30,478 nucleotides of DNA from a virus. The translations under genes were made by a program, and so were the position numbers. Shown here piece after piece: positions 1 through 7,475 of the stretch; position 1 is the stretch's first letter; every line of letters begins with the position of its first letter. The DNA lies in IMG/VR virus record IMGVR_UViG_3300030328_001354, positions 5,452-35,929 of that record, one strand, 5' to 3'. The notes below the pieces were generated by a model. The model was not told the DNA's origin. It searched no databases and saw only the letters and a program-made list of their open reading frames with translations.

Positions 1-470
1 CCAAATCCTTGACCAGTAGTACCAGTTATTTGTCCAGTATCTTTATTATATGTTGGAACTTGACCTCTGTTTAAAGCATCTAATTTCATTTGTGATGGTA
101 AACCAGTTAGATAATTTATAGCAAAACCACCAGGCACTATTCCTGCTATATTTTGAGGTAATATGCCTTGTGCATCTTCTCGTAATTGCTTTGCTGCTTC
201 ACTACCTGCAAAATTAAAATCAGAATAATCAGTTTGCCCTGCCATCATGTTTTCTGTTACTGGAGGTGCAGATGCAAGTTCTTCTGTTGTTAAAGTAGGT
301 GGAACTGAAACTGTTGGTAAAGAGCCAATATTTGCTCCACTAAAATCATCTACATAATTTGGACTTTGTTGTGTAAATTGATATTGCTGTCTAATAGCAT
401 CATCTCTTGCTCTTAACTGATCTATATCAGTTGAAATATTAGCATTATCTTGTCCTGCTTCACTACCCAT
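1..470 (-). CDS. Hypothetical virion-region protein, 3' end missing
   Basis: The reading frame opens with ATG at 470 and runs without a stop through the left edge, giving at least 156 residues. The start overlaps the stop of the upstream acyltransferase gene (TAATG), so the two are translationally coupled. The visible part is acidic and rich in Asp, Ser, Thr, Gln and Pro, and looks mostly unstructured up to about residue 90; residues 100-150 contain Gly/Pro and hydrophobic stretches (GILPQNIAGIVPGGF). I do not recognise a family. Its place after terminase, portal and the HlyC-like gene suggests a head or head-assembly role (a scaffold-type or minor virion protein), but that is inference from position alone. 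Confidence 0.7.
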   Translation of the reverse strand, partial: MGSEAGQDNANISTDIDQLRARDDAIRQQYQFTQQSPNYVDDFSGANIGSLPTVSVPPTLTTEELASAPPVTENMMAGQTDYSDFNFAGSEAAKQLREDAQGILPQNIAGIVPGGFAINYLTGLPSQMKLDALNRGQVPTYNKDTGQITGTTGQGF

Positions 471-874
471 TACAATACTACCTTTTTAATTAATCCGTTT
501 TTAGTTCTTTTAAAATTCATCACCTTACCTTTTCCATAAAGATCAATAAGATGCTTTCTGGCTTCTGACATTAACTGCCTGACATTGCCAAAAGGACAAA
601 TAATATCAATTAGCCATAAATGATCGCCACCATTAAAATCATGGTTTTCAATTATCTTTTTACCCTGTAAATACCTGTGATGGTTTTCTTCGTTTAACCA
701 TGCCCAAGTCATAAACCCTAAAGGATGCTTTTCACCTTCCCAAATGCGATATTGATTACTCGCAATCGGTGGTAACATTACCCTAAAACAATCCTGTATT
801 TTATAAGTATGATGCTGTCTGGAATGACCCATCAACCACACTACCTTACCTAGTGCTTCGCTGTTTGAAATCAT
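470..874 (-). CDS. HlyC-like toxin-activating lysine acyltransferase
   Basis: The 134-residue product aligns by eye along most of its length with HlyC, the enzyme that transfers an acyl chain from acyl-ACP to internal lysines of RTX toxins. Shared landmarks in order are LGKVVWL (residues 8-14), His21 at the position of HlyC catalytic His23, LPPIASNQY (34-42) matching LPAIRANQY of HlyC, MTWAWLNEEN (55-64), and WLIDIICPFG (87-96), where Asp90 matches HlyC Asp92. Both known catalytic residues are therefore present. It is slightly shorter than HlyC (about 170 aa), lacking the C-terminal tail. It overlaps the portal stop (ATGA) and the next gene start (TAATG), so it is made with the packaging/head genes. 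No RTX nonapeptide repeats are seen in this window, so the acylated target is unknown; a virion protein is possible. Confidence 0.85.
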   Translation of the reverse strand: MISNSEALGKVVWLMGHSRQHHTYKIQDCFRVMLPPIASNQYRIWEGEKHPLGFMTWAWLNEENHHRYLQGKKIIENHDFNGGDHLWLIDIICPFGNVRQLMSEARKHLIDLYGKGKVMNFKRTKNGLIKKVVL

Positions 875-2844
875 CCAGTAACCAGTTTGGCTGCATCTAT
901 CTCAAGTTTTTGCTGTTTTAAAGCTACATCTGCTTCGGTTTTCTGTCTGTCTAATTCTAATTGCGCTACCTTAACCTGTGCATCTGCCTGTGCTTTTTGT
1001 GTATCAGCTTTAACTTTTGCTGCTTGTACCTCAACAAATTTATCATTGGCATTAGGTTGTGGTTGTGGCTGTTCTATTGCTTCTAAACTCTCTTCCAACT
1101 CCCTAGCACCTGGAAATGCTCGTGCAGCAAATAACATCATAGTCTTTGCCTGGTCAAAACCTAAAGCACCACTTCCAACTAAAGGACCTACTGCTTGTAA
1201 AAACTGTACCATTGCAGTTAAAAATTCTGTGCGTGATTTTTGCTCCATAGCACTATCTACAGCAGCAGATTCTTCGGTGTCTATTGATAACCTATAACTC
1301 CTCATGCGATCATCACGCATGACTGCAACTGCTTCAGGGGAGATAGGCAGACCAGTCATGCGCTCCAATACATTTGGCTCTAAATTCTCAACCAGTAACT
1401 CGCCTTTTAAATTCATAATCGTATCAAGAAAACTCTCAATCTGTCTTTGACGATTAATCAGTCGCATAGCACCAAACTGACCTTTTATCCTTTGTGCTGT
1501 TGCTGTTTCCCTACTTGCACTCTGACCTCGCATAATGTCGGAAATGCCTGTAATCTCATAAATGGTATTTACAACAATTTCCCTTGATTGATACAAAGCT
1601 GTAAGTGCTTTTATTAATCCCTCAAGAGGTGCTTCCTGCATGACATTAGCTAAACCACCACCTGCCTGTAACATGGCAAAATTTTCAACTGGAATAAACT
1701 CATTATCACTAGCATCTGACATTCTGACAAGTTCCTGAAAAGAAGCATCATAAACACCCCTTCTCTTTAATGCTTCTGTTAATGCACCTATTCTTTGTGT
1801 AATTAAATCCAGTTCGTTTATCTGATCTTCATAAATAAATATCTCTGGAACTGGCAAAGTTGTGTCAGTTGTTGATACCCCATATAAAGGTTCTGGCATT
1901 GGAAAAAAACCTTCTAAATTATAAGGATCATCAAATTCTTCCAATATCTCGTCAAAACCATCAGCTATAAATATCTGCTTATTACTTCTTTTATCCCAAA
2001 TCTCCCACACTTCTGCCATATCTGGCTGATTTTGTGTGTTTTCATAATGGTCATTTTCTGTCTGGCGATAAGTTAAAGGTATCTGTTCGCCTTTAGCACC
2101 ATAATAATCAACTAAATCCTGCCTGGTTAGCAAATGCCTGAAGCATATCCATTTAACATCTTCCCAACATCTTGAAGGTTGTAAGGTAAAATCCTGCCAA
2201 TGAACATACTCACATCTTATATTCTGCTCACCAATATACTCGGTTGGATCACCATCCATGTATGACCCCATAGCATCTTTCTTAATATTGCCTGGATCAA
2301 TCTCACCACCATTCTGGTCAAAATACTGTTTGCCTATTTCTATCTCGGCAATACCACCAATTTCATTGCCACCTATACCTCGAATGGCTTTTTCAGTAAC
2401 ATTTACCCTTTCAAGTTCCCCAGATACAATAACTGGATCATATCTCATTCTAACAACACCCCTGCCGACAATAAGCATATCTTCTATTGCCTTGCGCATA
2501 GTGCTATCAAAATTGTAAACATCTAACTGGTACTGCAATGCTCTTTCCATAACCATTGCAATATTTTTCCCAACAGGATCGCTACTTCTAAATCGTCTTG
2601 TAACCTTTGGTTTTGGAGTTTTGAAATACAAAGCAGATTTTAAAGTATCTACATTGGAATGAAATATATTCATTCTGGTTTCTCTCTCAAACCTGTTAGG
2701 GTTATCATCACGATACCTGGCAACCAGATCATCACTTCTATTGCGCCAAAGTTCTTCAAACTTTCTTGCTTTAGCTATCTGATCGTTCCAGTATGCTGCT
2801 CTCTCACCCTTTTTTTTAGGTTCTCTATCGTATTTACTGTCCAA
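871..2844 (-). CDS. Portal protein
   Basis: This 657-residue protein has the size, position and character of a podovirus (P22-like) portal, the dodecameric ring through which DNA enters and leaves the capsid. It starts with a basic, charged segment and continues through a long mixed alpha/beta body. Residues about 330-480 hold the typical portal helical region (EDQINELDLITQRIGALTEA, then SREIVVNTIYEITGISDIMRGQS, then SRETATAQRIKGQFGAMRL). The last 60 residues form a Gln/Ala/Lys-rich coiled coil. The start is TTG at 2844, directly after the TAA of terminase in the same frame; GGAG seven bases upstream supports it, and the next in-frame Met is about 57 residues inside conserved-looking sequence. 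Confidence 0.88.
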   Translation of the reverse strand: MDSKYDREPKKKGERAAYWNDQIAKARKFEELWRNRSDDLVARYRDDNPNRFERETRMNIFHSNVDTLKSALYFKTPKPKVTRRFRSSDPVGKNIAMVMERALQYQLDVYNFDSTMRKAIEDMLIVGRGVVRMRYDPVIVSGELERVNVTEKAIRGIGGNEIGGIAEIEIGKQYFDQNGGEIDPGNIKKDAMGSYMDGDPTEYIGEQNIRCEYVHWQDFTLQPSRCWEDVKWICFRHLLTRQDLVDYYGAKGEQIPLTYRQTENDHYENTQNQPDMAEVWEIWDKRSNKQIFIADGFDEILEEFDDPYNLEGFFPMPEPLYGVSTTDTTLPVPEIFIYEDQINELDLITQRIGALTEALKRRGVYDASFQELVRMSDASDNEFIPVENFAMLQAGGGLANVMQEAPLEGLIKALTALYQSREIVVNTIYEITGISDIMRGQSASRETATAQRIKGQFGAMRLINRQRQIESFLDTIMNLKGELLVENLEPNVLERMTGLPISPEAVAVMRDDRMRSYRLSIDTEESAAVDSAMEQKSRTEFLTAMVQFLQAVGPLVGSGALGFDQAKTMMLFAARAFPGARELEESLEAIEQPQPQPNANDKFVEVQAAKVKADTQKAQADAQVKVAQLELDRQKTEADVALKQQKLEIDAAKLVTG

Positions 2845-4281
2845 TTATAATCTCCAACCTCTCGGTTTATTAACTTTATCAAGGTTACTCATCAATTCAC
2901 CGACAGTCGGCTCTCTCCAAATATCCTCATCTAATTCAGGTAATTTCCTTGTGTATGGTCTTGACATACAGGCATAACGAATATCGTCTGCTGCATGATC
3001 TTCCTGTGTGGTATCAATATCTTCCATTCGGTGCTTATCATGGGTTAAAACTGGTATTGTTCTAATGCTGTCTACACAATCTTTGAACATATAAAGCATG
3101 GGAACACCATCATCCCCAATTAACCTCTGCCTAACCTGATCCCAACCATTTATGCGTGAATTATCTGCCCTTCTAAAACGCACTCCCATTTTAGACAATC
3201 TTTCACCTATAGATGGACCACCATCAAATTTCCATATAGATGGATCAGCTACAGAATAATCTAATTTGCCATCTTCTTTTTCTCTTGCCCTTATCCCTGC
3301 ACCAACTTCTTCAGCAGTCATTCTAATGCCTACATTCGGTCTACTTGACCCATACCACTCCCTGTACCTAACCAATGCACCATCTGGTATAGTCTCATGT
3401 CCTTCAGCTACTGCCCACCAACCTACAGAAAATGGCGAAGCTGAACCCCAATCAAATGACCTAAACTTTAACCAGTAATGAGGTATCTGAAATGGTCGGA
3501 TAACATGAATATCCCTTTTCCAAATATCCCCAAAGAATGAACCTACAACTAAATCCCAATCACCATCTCGCAATGCCCTAGCTAATTCCTCTGGCAAACC
3601 AGAAAACGAACTCGCATAATTAGGATCAATATATTTATTATCCTGCATCTTGGCAGGAATATACATGGTTAGCCAACCCTTATCTTTTGGATTATCTGGG
3701 TTGCGCATGGTTACATCATAAAAATAAGTTTCTCCTGGAGCAGGATCAATATACAAACTCTTTAAGAAATTATGACTTTGACCACCAGGATTGGCAGTCA
3801 TTACTAATCTCGGTAAATACTCCTTCTGCTTTGGCTCAAAAGAACCAAGTCTCATTCTACTTTTAATATAACCAAGCTGATAAGCAGTCATCTGTCCTGC
3901 TTCATCAATCCCTGCTATATGTATTTCTGTTCCCTGAATACGATCACAATCACTATCTCTTTCCAAATACTGAAACTGGATAGAACTACCATTGTAAAAT
4001 TCAAATCTTTTTCTGGTTTCATTAAAATTACCCAACTCATTAGGCAATTCTTTTTTCAATGGCTGAATGTGGTTAGCATCTAACTCTGGCAAAGACCTTC
4101 TAAAAATAAAGGCATTTAACCCTGCATTTTCAAGGCAAAAAGCAATTATATCCCATCTTAAACTATGGCTCTTTCCACCCCCTGCTGCACCACCAAACAA
4201 TATCTGCTGTGCCTTACACTTGTGCAACAACTCCTGTTTAGGTTGAGGAGTGTACTCAAGTTTGATCGTCTTTTGTGCCAT
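2845..4281 (-). CDS. terL: Terminase large subunit
   Basis: The 478-residue protein is the DNA-packaging motor and headful/cos nuclease. Visible motifs are Walker A GGAAGGGKS (30-38), Walker B HIAGIDE (121-127, catalytic Glu127) and the coupling motif MTANPGG (161-167). The C-terminal RNase H-like nuclease has acidic residues in SFDWGS (Asp277), SVADPS (Asp346) and EDHAADDIRY (Asp428 and Asp432 region). All expected elements are present and the length is usual for the family. It lies downstream of the small subunit, with a 162-base non-coding gap between them, and abuts the portal gene. Confidence 0.95.
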   Translation of the reverse strand: MAQKTIKLEYTPQPKQELLHKCKAQQILFGGAAGGGKSHSLRWDIIAFCLENAGLNAFIFRRSLPELDANHIQPLKKELPNELGNFNETRKRFEFYNGSSIQFQYLERDSDCDRIQGTEIHIAGIDEAGQMTAYQLGYIKSRMRLGSFEPKQKEYLPRLVMTANPGGQSHNFLKSLYIDPAPGETYFYDVTMRNPDNPKDKGWLTMYIPAKMQDNKYIDPNYASSFSGLPEELARALRDGDWDLVVGSFFGDIWKRDIHVIRPFQIPHYWLKFRSFDWGSASPFSVGWWAVAEGHETIPDGALVRYREWYGSSRPNVGIRMTAEEVGAGIRAREKEDGKLDYSVADPSIWKFDGGPSIGERLSKMGVRFRRADNSRINGWDQVRQRLIGDDGVPMLYMFKDCVDSIRTIPVLTHDKHRMEDIDTTQEDHAADDIRYACMSRPYTRKLPELDEDIWREPTVGELMSNLDKVNKPRGWRL

Positions 4282-4443
4282 TGTGCAACCTGATAGATTT
4301 TATTTTGTTGTGCGTGGGTGCGTGTTTGTATATCGTTTTCGCCCTCGCCAAAAAGTTAATGTCTGGGGGTCAGGCATGGGGGGGATATATCTAGTAAATG
4401 TCTAGTAGACTTTCAAAACCCTAGCAAATCCAATGGTTACAGA
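4282..4443. other. Non-coding gap between small and large terminase; possible packaging site
   Basis: This 162-base gap is unusual in an operon where most neighbours overlap. It contains G-rich runs unlike the AT-rich surroundings (a GTGCGTGGGTGCGTG-type stretch near 4310-4325, and two runs of G near 4365-4383), a CGCCCTCGCC block near 4341-4350, and a direct repeat TCTAGTA at 4390-4396 and 4401-4407. No convincing ORF is seen. Packaging start sites (cos or pac) often lie in or near the terminase genes, so this is a candidate. That is inference from position and composition only. Confidence 0.3.
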
Positions 4444-5082
4444 CTACTGCTCAACTGATTTAGTATCAGTGGTGCTAATGTTAATGCTTTCCTTATCTGT
4501 ATCTCTGTTAATGTTTATCTGTACTGCTAAACTATTGTTTTTACTTTCTTTTTCCCCAAATATTTCTCTGTGAGTTCTCTCTAATACCCAAGTATCAGCT
4601 TTCCAATCACCTCTTTTCCCTGCATTTGAGATGTTCTGCATCCTGTCAGCTACAGCCATACTTTCGGCTTTGCGTACATTATCAGCAAAAGATTGATTCT
4701 CCTTCAACCACCTCATAAAACTATCCATGCTAATCCCACTAGCTTGAACAGCAATCTTTCTAGGGTTGCCAGACCTTAATAATCCGAGAATACTATCAAT
4801 AGTCTCTGGCTTATCTTTCTGATGTTTCTGGACATAGTTGCCAAATGGTTGCAATGCAACTTTATCGGTTGCAACCTTTTCTTTGGTTACAGTTGCAACG
4901 ACCTTCCTGGCTAACCTTACTTTCTTATTACTTGCTAACCAACCTTCCTTCTTGGCTCGTTTGGTTATGGCTTGTCTTGATATGTTATAATCTTTAGCCA
5001 TAGCATTAAGTGATTCACCACTTCTTACTCTGGCTTCTATTTCAGTCCAGTCTATTCCTGGTTTGTATTGATACTTTCTCAT
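4444..5082 (-). CDS. terS: Terminase small subunit
   Basis: The 212-residue product has an N-terminal helix-turn-helix (residues about 20-50: GESLNAMAKDYNISRQAITKRAK), a basic linker, a second helix-turn-helix-like stretch at about 95-135 (RKIAVQASGISMDSFMRWLKE), and a helical region to about 180, ending in a polar tail. This is the usual build of phage small terminases, which bind the packaging site as a ring and hand DNA to TerL. Position directly upstream of terL supports the call. No strong Shine-Dalgarno sequence is visible before the ATG at 5082. Confidence 0.85.
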   Translation of the reverse strand: MRKYQYKPGIDWTEIEARVRSGESLNAMAKDYNISRQAITKRAKKEGWLASNKKVRLARKVVATVTKEKVATDKVALQPFGNYVQKHQKDKPETIDSILGLLRSGNPRKIAVQASGISMDSFMRWLKENQSFADNVRKAESMAVADRMQNISNAGKRGDWKADTWVLERTHREIFGEKESKNNSLAVQININRDTDKESINISTTDTKSVEQ

Positions 5083-5208
5083 AAGAACCGACCTATCTAT
5101 AATGCAATCGGAATTGGAAAAGGATGTGAACTACAGACAGATCGGCATCTTACAAAAATAATGCCCATATTTTGTCTGACTTGTCTAGTGCTTACACAAT
5201 ATTTTTTT
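5083..5208. other. 126-base gap before small terminase
   Basis: No gene is seen. The stretch is AT-rich on the terS-distal side (a run of eight T near 5203) and carries an ATCGGCAT/ATGCAATCGG-type sequence near 5103-5150. It could hold a promoter for the packaging genes, but I see no clear -35/-10 pair and no terminator hairpin. Confidence 0.3.
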
Positions 5209-5586
5209 TCATTCATCATTTAATCTATTAGCTAATTTAATTAAAACCACCTGCCACTTTAACTTTGCAGTATCTTTATTACATCCCATCATCATAGCAA
5301 TTTTTCTCCAGGAATACTTATGACCTCTTGCCCATACAATTCTCTGTTCTTCCTGCTCTAAACTAATCAACCACAATAATGCCTGATCCATACTATCAAT
5401 TTGCTGACCAGTAGGTTTAGGTCTTGATACTGTAAAATCGTTATATCCATAAGCTGTGTTAGGGTCATTAACATGATCTACCCAAGAGGATAACTTTTGT
5501 TTTCTAACTACTGAAGGCAGTCTTGTCAGTACATCAACCATTTCATCAAAACGATCAGCTAATAATGCTGCATCATAATCACTCAT
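5209..5586 (-). CDS. DUF6362-like helix-turn-helix phage protein
   Basis: The 125-residue protein resembles the DUF6362 family found near terminase genes of alphaproteobacterial phages. Residues about 90-120 (HKYSWRKIAMMMGCNKDTAKLKWQ) look like a sigma-70 region 4-type helix-turn-helix, so DNA binding is likely; the N-terminal half (LADRFDEMVDVLTRLP) is helical. GAGGTG before the ATG at 5586 is a good ribosome site. Its start lies inside the end of the replication protein gene. Function is not known; a regulatory or packaging-linked role is inferred from position. Confidence 0.7.
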   Translation of the reverse strand: MSDYDAALLADRFDEMVDVLTRLPSVVRKQKLSSWVDHVNDPNTAYGYNDFTVSRPKPTGQQIDSMDQALLWLISLEQEEQRIVWARGHKYSWRKIAMMMGCNKDTAKLKWQVVLIKLANRLNDE

Positions 5587-6388
5587 GTTTCACCTCAAAT
5601 AAATACTGATATTTTGCAGGACAATATGTTTTAAACTGTGGATCGTCAGGTCTAGGACAATCATTAACAGACCATCTACCTCTACCCCACATACCTGCAT
5701 AAGTTTCCCATTTAGTCTGCTCTCTATCAATATTCAGCGCAGATAACTCTTTCGTTTGATTATCAAAGATTTTGAACAGGTAGGCACGAACATTACCTTC
5801 AGGTTTATTCTCTGCACCCTTCCTTAAAATAGATAAGACCAGTTTTTCCTTATCTGCCCTATCCTTATAACCTGCCTTAAACGACATAGATAGAAGTTGT
5901 CCTATAATATCCCCTGCTTCTTTAAAGGAAGTATATTCTGTAAGCCAATTCTTATACCATTGCCATTCATTCTGTGGAACAGGTTTACCCTGTTCTGCCA
6001 TTTGTATCTTTTCTTTACTTAGTATATCTCTTTCTTTAGTAGTGTACTGATTTGCCGTATCTGGTTCAGCCGTATCCGATAAACAAGGAAATGGTGAATC
6101 ATAAACATAGTAGGTAAATTCAGCATACTTACCCTCAACTCTATGTGCTTCTCTTACAATGTATCTTTCTTTGATTAAACTTGAGATGACCTTGTAGGAT
6201 TTATCTTTTCCAAAGCCAAACCTATTCTGTATATTTGTTGGCTTTACAATCCAGTTAGAAGGTTTTGATAGTAAATACACCAAAACTGCCAAACTATCGG
6301 CATCTAACCTATCATTGTTAATAAGATCATTAGGCATAACCGAATAGTTATCTTTTAAAGATGATTTAATGATAAAATCTTCACTCAT
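5579..6388 (-). CDS. Winged-helix phage replication protein
   Basis: The 269-residue protein begins with a winged helix (residues about 15-85, including MPNDLINNDRLDADSLAVLV and a recognition segment NRFGFGKDKSYKVISSL) and ends in a helical domain with conserved-looking WQWYKNWL and Trp/Pro-rich segments. The layout fits phage replication initiators of the lambda O/DnaD-like class, which bind the origin and recruit the helicase. No helicase or polymerase is visible in the window, so host replication proteins are probably recruited. It overlaps the radical SAM gene (ATGA) and the DUF6362-like gene. Confidence 0.65.
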   Translation of the reverse strand: MSEDFIIKSSLKDNYSVMPNDLINNDRLDADSLAVLVYLLSKPSNWIVKPTNIQNRFGFGKDKSYKVISSLIKERYIVREAHRVEGKYAEFTYYVYDSPFPCLSDTAEPDTANQYTTKERDILSKEKIQMAEQGKPVPQNEWQWYKNWLTEYTSFKEAGDIIGQLLSMSFKAGYKDRADKEKLVLSILRKGAENKPEGNVRAYLFKIFDNQTKELSALNIDREQTKWETYAGMWGRGRWSVNDCPRPDDPQFKTYCPAKYQYLFEVKHE

Positions 6389-7401
6389 TGCATCACTTCC
6401 AAATTTTTTTTGTAAAAATCAAATTTAGGCATTGCATCAAATGTTGTTATGCTTCTGTTGTAATAAAATCTTTTATAATCTTTCCATGATTTATGTCGGT
6501 AATCTCCTCTAACAACAAATCTCTGAAACAGTTTTAAATCTTTTTTCTGCTGTAGTGGATCGTAAACCATAGGATAGGGCAGAACCCCTATATCAACCAT
6601 TTTATTAAATCTGTACCAAATTCTTTCCCAAGTTTCTCTACGATCATAACCAATCAGCATATATGCCATAATGTGATTAGGTTTTATTCCATGTTTAATA
6701 AGTAAATCTACACCTTTAAAAAATCTTTTTTCATCTCCAATATTATCCCAAGCTGTGTATATTCTTTTATTTTTGAATTGGTCATCCATATAATTTAATG
6801 TTGATAATTGTTCGGCTACAGTTTCATCTATCAAACGAATATTTATTCCCTGATTAAAACAAACTTTAAATTTTCCTTCTTTTATTTCTTTAACTCTTGC
6901 AGTCCAATCTTCCTCTGGCTGACCAAAGAAATCATTGTCTAGCAAATGCAATTTTTTAGGAAAATCCTTACCTCTCCAAATGTCATAAACAGTTTGTACT
7001 GATTTATTTTTACCTTCTTTGGTAGGAACTACACAAAATTTACATTTTAATCTGCAACCTCTTTGTGTAAAGCCAAGACTAAATTCGTAATCTGGATAAA
7101 ATGAATAATCTAATTTATCATAACTACCAATATAATCCTCTACTTTAAGAGCAAAATTATCAGTACCAGTTCCACCTATAATTGCATTTGGGTAGTTTTT
7201 TTTAAGTCGTTCAATTCTGTTAATAGAAAATTTAAATATACTTGATGCAAAAACAAAATCATATTCTTCATCAAACAAATCTTTATTAACTGATCTGGTA
7301 AAAAATACCTCATAATTTTTTTCTTTAAAATATGAACTTAATTTCATAAGTGCTAAATTAGGTAATTTGCCATCTATTTGAATAAGTTTAATTTTACTCA
7401 T
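6385..7401 (-). CDS. Radical SAM protein with B12-binding-like N-terminus
   Basis: The 338-residue protein carries the radical SAM cluster motif CxxxCxxC at Cys116, Cys120 and Cys123 (GCRLKCKFC), which binds a [4Fe-4S] cluster to cleave S-adenosylmethionine. Residues 1-95 alternate strands and helices (IKLIQIDGKLPNLALMKL, then DFVFASSIFKFS, then AIIGGTGTD) like the Rossmann B12-binding domain of the B12-radical SAM superfamily, though no clear DxHxxG cobalamin motif is seen. The rest fits a TIM-barrel (LHLLDNDFF, VCFNQGINIRLI, AYMLIGYD). Its substrate cannot be read from sequence. It sits among DNA-modification and nuclease genes. Its ATG overlaps the stop of a tiny Cys-rich ORF. Confidence 0.8.
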   Translation of the reverse strand: MSKIKLIQIDGKLPNLALMKLSSYFKEKNYEVFFTRSVNKDLFDEEYDFVFASSIFKFSINRIERLKKNYPNAIIGGTGTDNFALKVEDYIGSYDKLDYSFYPDYEFSLGFTQRGCRLKCKFCVVPTKEGKNKSVQTVYDIWRGKDFPKKLHLLDNDFFGQPEEDWTARVKEIKEGKFKVCFNQGINIRLIDETVAEQLSTLNYMDDQFKNKRIYTAWDNIGDEKRFFKGVDLLIKHGIKPNHIMAYMLIGYDRRETWERIWYRFNKMVDIGVLPYPMVYDPLQQKKDLKLFQRFVVRGDYRHKSWKDYKRFYYNRSITTFDAMPKFDFYKKNLEVMQ

Positions 7402-7475
7402 TGCTTCACCTTACAAATAGGACAAACATGGTTACATAGTGCAACCTTGCATTTGATACACAGCTTAACTTTCAT
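7398..7475 (-). CDS. 25-residue Cys-rich peptide (mini zinc-knuckle-like)
   Basis: A short ORF begins at ATG 7475 (or the tandem ATG at 7478) inside the end of the methyltransferase gene and stops at 7398, overlapping the radical SAM start as ATGA. It therefore fills exactly the only gap between those two genes. The peptide has five Cys and one His in 25 residues: CIKC at 6-9, then CNHVCPIC at 14-21, and is otherwise Lys/Val-rich. Paired CxxC motifs suggest a metal-binding knuckle. The pre-radical-SAM ribosome site (AAGGTG) lies within it, so translation coupling is an alternative role. Confidence 0.5.
   Translation of the reverse strand: MKVKLCIKCKVALCNHVCPICKVKQ

Noticed and set aside
887-1297. 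Plus-strand ORF of 136 codons
   Set aside because: It is antisense to the Gln/Ala/Lys-rich end of the portal gene and is a Cys/Ser/Ala-rich shadow of that composition.
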